11,021 nucleotides of DNA from an uncultured Eubacteriales bacterium (GTDB taxonomy: Bacteria; Bacillota; Clostridia; Oscillospirales; Acutalibacteraceae). The notes under the pieces were generated by a model. The model was not told where the DNA came from. It searched no databases and was given only the letters and a program-made list of their open reading frames with translations. Shown here piece after piece: positions 7,015 through 11,021 of this stretch; the stretch's first letter is position 1; the number at the start of each line of letters is the position of its first letter. The position numbers and the translations under genes were made by a program. Location of the stretch: the NCBI GenBank assembly GCA_948815685.1, contig CAQJOC010000029.1:1-11021 (forward strand), given 5' to 3'.

Positions 7015-7039
7015 ATCATATGATCCAGCCGACTAGTCG
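7015..7039. promoter_or_regulatory. Two perfect palindromes in the LRR gene leader
   Basis: CGACTAGTCG (7030-7039) and ATCATATGAT (7015-7024) are both perfect 10-bp palindromes, five bases apart. They lie directly downstream of the promoter's predicted start, inside the leader of the LRR gene. The first extends imperfectly (AGC and GCT outside it, with a one-base bulge). Uninterrupted palindromes suit binding by a dimeric regulator better than an RNA hairpin with a loop. CGACTAGTCG is GC-rich for this region, which makes chance less likely. No regulator is known. Confidence 0.45.
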
Positions 7040-7047
7040 TGCTACTT

Positions 7048-7076
7048 ATATTAACCTAAAAGAAATAATTTATCAA
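7048..7076 (-). promoter_or_regulatory. Sigma-A-type promoter of the LRR protein gene
   Basis: On the minus strand, TTGATA (complement of 7071-7076) and TAATAT (complement of 7048-7053) are 17 bases apart. Transcription would start near 7041, giving a leader of about 57 bases that contains two palindromes and the AAAGGA ribosome site. Confidence 0.65.
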
Positions 7077-7512
7077 CATTAATTTTGTTTTTTTTAATTT
7101 TAATAAACACATTTATACTATATAAACCTAATTTGAAAATATGAGGATAAATCTTTATTATGAAGTAGTACGAATTATTTATTGTTCTGGAACTTAATTT
7201 CTCATTAGGCGTTTGGGTGTTCATTTTTTTCGGTTTATCTATGAATTGGATAAAATATATAGTTTGTTTTTATTTTTCAGACAAACCATAATTTATATTT
7301 CTAAAATTATTGCACTATGTTTAACTACAAAATATAGTTACATAATTTAAAAAGGGTAAATGTAAAGAAACTTATCCATCCTCTTTTTTAATTTTTAAAA
7401 TATGAATTTTTTCATAAAAATATATAGCTTACATAGATAGTAAATCTTAAAAAAATTTTTTATCTTATGAAAAGTTCAGAAAGATATTTTTTACTTTCAA
7501 CAAAAATCTTAC
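7077..7512. other. Intergenic stretch between ABC and LRR genes
   Basis: This AT-rich stretch holds the partial repeat at 7220-7291 and otherwise no recognised gene. On the minus strand an ATG at 7224 opens a 57-codon frame (start MNTQTPNEKLSSRTINN) that runs to a TAA at 7051-7053, across the LRR promoter. It has no ribosome site and becomes low-complexity, so I do not call it a gene. Bases 7292-7512, downstream of the ABC gene, show only weak A/T dyads and no clear terminator. Confidence 0.45.
7220..7291 (-). mobile_element. Partial copy of the trpS-spoIID MITE-like element
   Basis: Bases 7240-7291 match 1626-1676 at about 45 of 51 positions with one single-base gap. The match includes an unbroken block, TAAAATATATAGTTTG, and the end motif AGACAA. 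Weaker similarity extends to about 7220. On the minus strand an ATG lies 67 bases in from the outer end (7224), just as in the other copy (1609). The opposite inverted repeat is not clear. A loose match (TGAAAATA after ACCTAATT, near 7126-7140) may be its decayed remnant, which would make the full copy about 165 bp. Confidence 0.55.
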
Positions 7513-9228
7513 CTATTGCAACTGTGATTTATAAAGGTCTTTATAAATATTGCATTCTTTTAATAAATACTTGTGAGTTCCCAACCCTACTGATTTCCCA
7601 TTATCCAAAACAAGTATTTGATTTGCATTCCATATGTCTGTAATTTTTTGTGAAATAATAATTTTTGTCATACCATTTAAAGTGTCTAAAGATGACTTTA
7701 ATTTTGAGCTTGTCCCAGCATCGAGTGCACTCATACTGTCATCTAAAAGTAAAATTTCTGGTTCGGCAGCAATAGCTCTTGCAATGGTAAGCCTTTGCCT
7801 TTGCCCTCCAGACAAACTTTTACCCCCTCTTTCAATGTAAGATTGTATTTTTTCAGGCATAGAACTTACAAATTCCATAGACTGAGAAATACAAAGGGCT
7901 TTATTAATGGATTCAGTTGAGATTTTTTCATTTCCCATACGCAGATTTTCATCTATTGTCCCGGAAAATAAAACTGCGTCTTGGGGAACTGCTTTAATTT
8001 TTTTACGAAGAAATTTAGTATCATATTGACATATGTTTACACCATCCAATAAAATTTCTCCCTGATTAGCAGAATAAAATTTTAATAAAAGTTTAGCGAT
8101 AGTTGTTTTACCCGAACCTGTGCTTCCGATGATTCCTAATGTCTCACCGGCCATAATTTTAAAATTTATATTCAAAAGCTGTGTTTCATCGCTATCTGTA
8201 TAGGAAAAATTTATATTTTTAAATTCTACTTTTGGATAAGAAAAATTAGACGTCGTATAACTTGAAATAGAATTTTCGGGAATAACCTCATTTTCTATAT
8301 TTAAAACATCAAATATCCTCCTGTATGAAGCATATGCTTTTGTAAAAGTTGTTAAAAGAGAGGCTGCCAAAAATAAAGCAAAAAGAATTTGAGTTGTATA
8401 GTTTATTAAAGCTGTTATTTTTCCCGGCATTAAATTTCCGGAATTTATCCTCATCGCTCCCAGCCAAATTATAAGTATTATTACAGAATTGACAATAACA
8501 TATGCAGATGGGGGCATTAATGAAAAAATTTTAAGAGCGGATATTCCATTACTCAAGTATTCTTCGCTTGCCTTATTAAATCTGTTTATTTCACCCTTTT
8601 GTCTAGAAAAGGCCCTTATCACACGTACACCATCTAAATTTTCTTTGGCTATATGAGATAGTTTATCCAGTTTATATCTGGATATAGTAAAAAGGCGAGA
8701 AGACTTTGCCGCTATTATAAATGAAATTACTGATATAACGGGAACCGCTATAAAGAATATAATTGACAACTGCTTGTCTATTATATATGCCATTATTAGT
8801 GAACCAAATACTATAAACGGAATTCTCGCTCCAAGCCGTATAGACATTGCAATCGCATTTTGCAAACTGCTTACATCTGAAGTTATTCTTGTTGTAAGAG
8901 AAGCCGTTCCGATTTTATCTATCTCATAAAACGAGACGGAGTTAATTTTTTCATAAAGAGCATTTCGTATTTCACTTCCTATGCCTTGGGAAGCCCTTGC
9001 TGCCATATATTGACATATAATTGCAGAAATAAAACCCAGTAATGACAAAGCTATAATAAAATAACCCATTTTTATTATATATGAAATGTCCTGATTTTTT
9101 ATTCCGAAATCTATAATATTAGCCATAATTACTGGAATTATGAGTTCGAATATCGATTCAACTAATTTAAAAATCGGACCAAGTATTATACTTTTTTTAT
9201 GATGTCTCAAAAAATAATATAAATTCAT
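7513..9228 (-). CDS. ABC exporter half-transporter with degenerate ATPase site (BmrC/TM287-like)
   Basis: A membrane-spanning ABC export half with an N-terminal six-helix permease domain (about 15-305) fused to an ATPase domain (about 333-571); 571 residues is usual. The ATPase domain has Walker A GSTGSGKT (368-375), Q-loop Q416, signature LSGGQ (472-476), Walker B ILLLD (492-496) and D-loop SALD (500-503). Two catalytic positions differ from standard exporters: the residue after Walker B is D497 rather than glutamate, and the switch histidine is Q527 (IIISQKIT). This pair of changes is characteristic of the degenerate subunit of heterodimeric exporters such as BmrC of BmrCD, TM287 of TM287/288 and MdlA. 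Such a subunit needs a partner with a canonical site, usually the adjacent gene, but none is in this window. The substrate could be a drug, lipid or peptide. ATG at 9228 fits the family's N-terminus, although the ribosome site is weak. No terminator hairpin is evident. Confidence 0.94.
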   Translation of the reverse strand: MNLYYFLRHHKKSIILGPIFKLVESIFELIIPVIMANIIDFGIKNQDISYIIKMGYFIIALSLLGFISAIICQYMAARASQGIGSEIRNALYEKINSVSFYEIDKIGTASLTTRITSDVSSLQNAIAMSIRLGARIPFIVFGSLIMAYIIDKQLSIIFFIAVPVISVISFIIAAKSSRLFTISRYKLDKLSHIAKENLDGVRVIRAFSRQKGEINRFNKASEEYLSNGISALKIFSLMPPSAYVIVNSVIILIIWLGAMRINSGNLMPGKITALINYTTQILFALFLAASLLTTFTKAYASYRRIFDVLNIENEVIPENSISSYTTSNFSYPKVEFKNINFSYTDSDETQLLNINFKIMAGETLGIIGSTGSGKTTIAKLLLKFYSANQGEILLDGVNICQYDTKFLRKKIKAVPQDAVLFSGTIDENLRMGNEKISTESINKALCISQSMEFVSSMPEKIQSYIERGGKSLSGGQRQRLTIARAIAAEPEILLLDDSMSALDAGTSSKLKSSLDTLNGMTKIIISQKITDIWNANQILVLDNGKSVGLGTHKYLLKECNIYKDLYKSQLQ

Positions 9229-9265
9229 AAAAATAGGTTTCCATCTTTCATTTTATCTCTTATTT

Positions 9266-9294
9266 ATTATACCCCAAATTTTTCTATTTTTAAC
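9266..9294 (-). promoter_or_regulatory. Tentative promoter of the ABC gene
   Basis: A perfect TATAAT (complement of 9266-9271) lies 38 bases before the ATG on the minus strand. The -35 region at 17 bases (GTTAAA) is poor. It overlaps the -35 of the divergent promoter at 9290-9319, so the two could compete for polymerase. Confidence 0.4.
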
Positions 9295-9319
9295 AGGTAT
9301 CTTTATTTTTAAATATAAT
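9290..9319 (+). promoter_or_regulatory. Sigma-A-type promoter of the small anchored protein gene
   Basis: TTAACA (9290-9295) and TATAAT (9314-9319) are 18 bases apart, 11 of 12 consensus bases. The predicted start near 9326 leaves about 55 bases to the ATG at 9381. I searched for a forespore sigma-F or sigma-G pattern, as a bofC-type gene might have, and did not find one. Confidence 0.6.
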
Positions 9320-9380
9320 CTAAATATGGAGAATAAGTTTTTATAATTTGCACAAAATAATATTTACAGGAGGGATATTT

Positions 9381-9728
9381 ATGAAAAAAACGCTTGTATT
9401 TTTTGGGGGACTTTTTATTATCGGGCTGTTTCTTATCGTATTTTATCCTTTGTTTACTCCTTTGTCTAATTCCTTAAAACAGGAAAAATCTGATAACAGT
9501 AATTCAAGTCTTAATTCTCCTGCGGATAATAAGCGAAATTTAGTTTATGTTGTAAAAGAATATAATGGAAATATTGCAATATTTGAGGAAAACAGTGACG
9601 TTCCGTTTAAAGTCACAGATATTCGGCTTTGCGAATTGCCGGAAGGTGATAAAAAACTCCTTAGTAAAGGCATTCCTGCATCCTCTTCACAGGAACTTAA
9701 TTGTATTTTGGAAGATTATTGTAGTTAA
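9381..9728 (+). CDS. Small membrane-anchored protein, possible BofC C-terminal-type domain
   Basis: A 115-residue protein with lysines at 2-3, one hydrophobic helix (about 5-25), a serine/asparagine-rich linker (30-50) and a compact C-terminal domain (53-115). The anchor should place that domain outside the cytoplasmic membrane. The domain reads VYVVKEYNGNIAIFEE (55-70), then LPEGDKKLLSKGI (86-98) and LEDYCS at the end. This layout resembles what I recall of small Clostridial proteins annotated as BofC C-terminal-domain proteins; BofC in Bacillus acts between the spore membranes to restrain SpoIVB in sigma-K activation. That assignment is from memory of the pattern and needs a profile search. 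ATG at 9381 is chosen because AGGAGGG lies seven bases upstream; the frame extends to a TTG at 9348 without a ribosome site. It is divergent from the ABC gene and no clear terminator follows. Confidence 0.82.
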   Translation: MKKTLVFFGGLFIIGLFLIVFYPLFTPLSNSLKQEKSDNSNSSLNSPADNKRNLVYVVKEYNGNIAIFEENSDVPFKVTDIRLCELPEGDKKLLSKGIPASSSQELNCILEDYCS

Positions 9729-10049
9729 ATAATGTTCATATGAGAAAATTTAAAATAAATTTGTCACATTCTTTAGCTATGTCATTAAACAACTTTCCAA
9801 ATAGACTTTCTGCAAAATGAAATATATGATATAACGAGATATGAAAAACTATGAATCTGAAAAATTACGCAGAATAACAGAACTAGAAATTGAAACATAT
9901 AAAAAATTCATAGTCCAAAATTTGGATAAAAATTTTTTGTTTTTATAAGTATGATCCCCAAATTTGAAAATTTTTTCATCTTAAAATCATCTATATGCCA
10001 ATATTTTGTCTTTTTCTTATAAGTATTTCTGATTTCACAGGAAGTCTAA
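9729..10049. other. Intergenic stretch between convergent genes
   Basis: About 320 AT-rich bases lie between the stop codons of the small anchored protein gene and yebC. I find no GC-rich terminator for either. Weak dyads exist: CCAAAATTTGG at about 9915-9925, a related CCAAATTTG near 9958, and AAATTT pairs near 9749-9765. The only open frame of note is the 35-codon one at 9841-9948. Confidence 0.45.
9841..9948 (+). CDS. Doubtful 35-codon open reading frame
   Basis: An ATG-to-TAA frame encodes 35 residues starting MKNYESEKLRRITELEIETY, charged and likely helical, with six glutamates and six lysines, unlike the asparagine/phenylalanine-rich noise of most non-coding frames here. A stop codon lies two codons upstream of the ATG and only a weak GAG precedes it, so translation is poorly supported. 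It may be a real small protein, the remnant of a larger gene, or chance. No family is recognised. Confidence 0.2.
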   Translation: MKNYESEKLRRITELEIETYKKFIVQNLDKNFLFL

Positions 10050-10778
10050 TCAATCTAAGTTTTCACAATTATGCCAAACATTTTGGACATCATCATCTTC
10101 TTCTAGTATTTCTACAAGACTCTGAAGTTTGCAAAGCTGAGAGTCATCACTTATTTTTATATAATTTTCAGGAACCATTTCAATATCAGCAGATATAAAC
10201 GAGTATCCTTTTTCAGCTAAAGCACTGTATACATCGGAATAATCTTCTTTTTCCGTTGTAATAACAAAATATTCTCCATCAGCATTAAAGTCTGAAGCTC
10301 CACATTCTAAAGAGTCTTCCATTACTGTATCCTCGCTTTGATTTTCTTTATCTATTACAAATACTCCCTTGGGAGAAAACATAAAAGAAACACACCCTGA
10401 AGTTCCAAGATTCCCACCGTATTTATCAAAATAATGTCTTAAATTTCCCGCAGTACGATTACGATTATCGGTTAAGGTTTCTACAATAAAAGCAACCCCA
10501 CCCAAACCATAGCCTTCATAAGTTATTGCTTCGTAGTTATTGCCATCACCATCGCCAGCTGCCTTTTTTATGATTCTTTCTATGTTTTCATTTGGAACAT
10601 TATTTGATTTAGCTTTTGCTATACAATCTTTTAAACGTGAATTTAGAGAAGGATCTGCTCCTCCATCACGGACTGCAACAATCAGCTCTCTTCCTATTTT
10701 AGTAAAAATTTTTGCTCGTTGAGCGTCAGTTTTTTCTTTTTTTCTTTTTATATTATTCCATTTGGAATGTCCTGACAT
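10050..10778 (-). CDS. yebC: YebC/PmpR family protein (TACO1 homologue)
   Basis: Cytoplasmic three-domain protein of the widespread YebC family. Members have been described as DNA-binding regulators (PmpR) and, for mitochondrial TACO1 and related bacterial proteins, as factors that help translation; which applies here cannot be told from sequence. The 242 residues match the family length. It starts with the hallmark MSGHSKWNNIKRKKEKTDAQ (1-20), followed by RAKIFTKIGREL (21-32), the acidic-patch region YEGYGLGGVAFIVE (87-100), TDNRNRTAGNLRH (103-115) and GGNLGTSGCVSFMF (121-134), where C129 replaces the usual serine. I start at the ATG at 10778 because the family begins at MSGHSKW and AGGAG lies about ten bases upstream. 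An ATG three codons earlier is almost on top of the ribosome site. The common neighbour ruvC is absent from the window. The gene stands alone, convergent with the small anchored protein gene. Confidence 0.96.
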   Translation of the reverse strand: MSGHSKWNNIKRKKEKTDAQRAKIFTKIGRELIVAVRDGGADPSLNSRLKDCIAKAKSNNVPNENIERIIKKAAGDGDGNNYEAITYEGYGLGGVAFIVETLTDNRNRTAGNLRHYFDKYGGNLGTSGCVSFMFSPKGVFVIDKENQSEDTVMEDSLECGASDFNADGEYFVITTEKEDYSDVYSALAEKGYSFISADIEMVPENYIKISDDSQLCKLQSLVEILEEDDDVQNVWHNCENLD

Positions 10779-11021
10779 ATGATTCATTCTCCTTTTTGCA
10801 TTGGCTTATTTTACAAGATTTTGCCGTTAAAATATTTCTACTCTTTGGCTGTCTTTCATATTGTCCCAATTTTATGCAATAGTAAATTAATAAAACCATC
10901 GTATATATTAGTGTAACTTTCTTTTTTATAAAAATCAATTATGGTCTGGTCACACGAAATAAATCATCAAAAATAAAGGCGAAATAGATAAAATTAATGA
11001 ACATAATATCGAGTTTATCGT
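10779..11021. other. yebC upstream region and window edge
   Basis: It contains the AAAAGGAG ribosome site of yebC (10788-10795, minus strand) but no strong promoter. The best candidate on the minus strand is TTGATT, then 17 bases, then TACACT (about 10914-10941), which is weak. Two minus-strand frames are open from the right edge for 23-26 codons and stop near 10950 and 10939. Either could be the end of a gene outside the window, but there is too little sequence to decide. Confidence 0.35.

Noticed and set aside
9229..9380. Forespore sigma-F or sigma-G promoter for the BofC-like gene
   Set aside because: No -35/-10 pair matching those consensus patterns at proper spacing; a sigma-A-type promoter fits much better.
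10753..10938. 61-residue minus-strand hydrophobic frame upstream of yebC
   Set aside because: It overlaps the yebC start and ribosome site in another frame and has no clear start signal; likely chance in the leader.
10996..11021. Possible start of a plus-strand gene at the right edge (ATG at 10996)
   Set aside because: Only eight codons are visible and the nearest purine-rich site is too far upstream; cannot be supported.
1..11021. CRISPR array, tRNA, rRNA, prophage or defence island
   Set aside because: No regularly spaced repeats, cloverleaf-like GC-rich segments, phage genes or defence-type domains are seen in any intergenic stretch or frame.

Overview
The window is AT-rich DNA from what looks like a low-GC, endospore-forming member of the Bacillota, most likely a Clostridia lineage. 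The reasons are a full-length spoIID preceded by a sequence matching the mother-cell sigma-E promoter, a small BofC-like anchored protein, strong purine-rich ribosome binding sites, and housekeeping genes (trpS, yebC) of Firmicute type. A secreted BspA-type leucine-rich-repeat protein is common in gut or mucosa-associated Clostridia. This assignment is inference from gene content; no 16S or marker phylogeny is possible here.

Layout. Positions 1-302 hold no gene. trpS (303-1328, minus) is followed by a 212-bp element with 13-bp terminal inverted repeats (1465-1676) that looks like a MITE or internally deleted insertion sequence. spoIID (1745-2770, minus) is divergent from an unrecognised eight-helix membrane protein (2913-3683, plus); the short region between them carries overlapping sigma-E-like (minus) and sigma-A-like (plus) promoters. 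A sodium:solute symporter (3940-5343, plus) has its own sigma-A-type promoter with a dyad at the -35. It converges on a secreted LRR_5/BspA-like protein (5611-6984, minus) that ends in a clear intrinsic terminator and starts from a good promoter followed by two perfect palindromes.

Upstream of that promoter lies a second, partial copy of the trpS-spoIID element (7220-7291). Next come an ABC exporter half-transporter with a degenerate ATPase site (7513-9228, minus), a divergent small membrane-anchored protein with a possible BofC C-terminal-type domain (9381-9728, plus), a gene-poor stretch with one doubtful 35-codon ORF, and yebC (10050-10778, minus).

The genes are mostly separate transcription units: almost every gene has more than 140 bp upstream and often a recognisable promoter, so I see no multi-gene operon. 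Two or three units relate to sporulation (spoIID, possibly the BofC-like protein and the membrane protein divergent from spoIID). The rest is housekeeping (trpS, yebC), transport (symporter, ABC half) and cell surface (LRR protein). I do not see a new multi-gene system, CRISPR array, prophage, tRNA or rRNA. The points most worth a second look are the shared dispersed element, the promoter overlap at spoIID, the palindromic leader of the LRR gene, and the unpaired degenerate ABC half.
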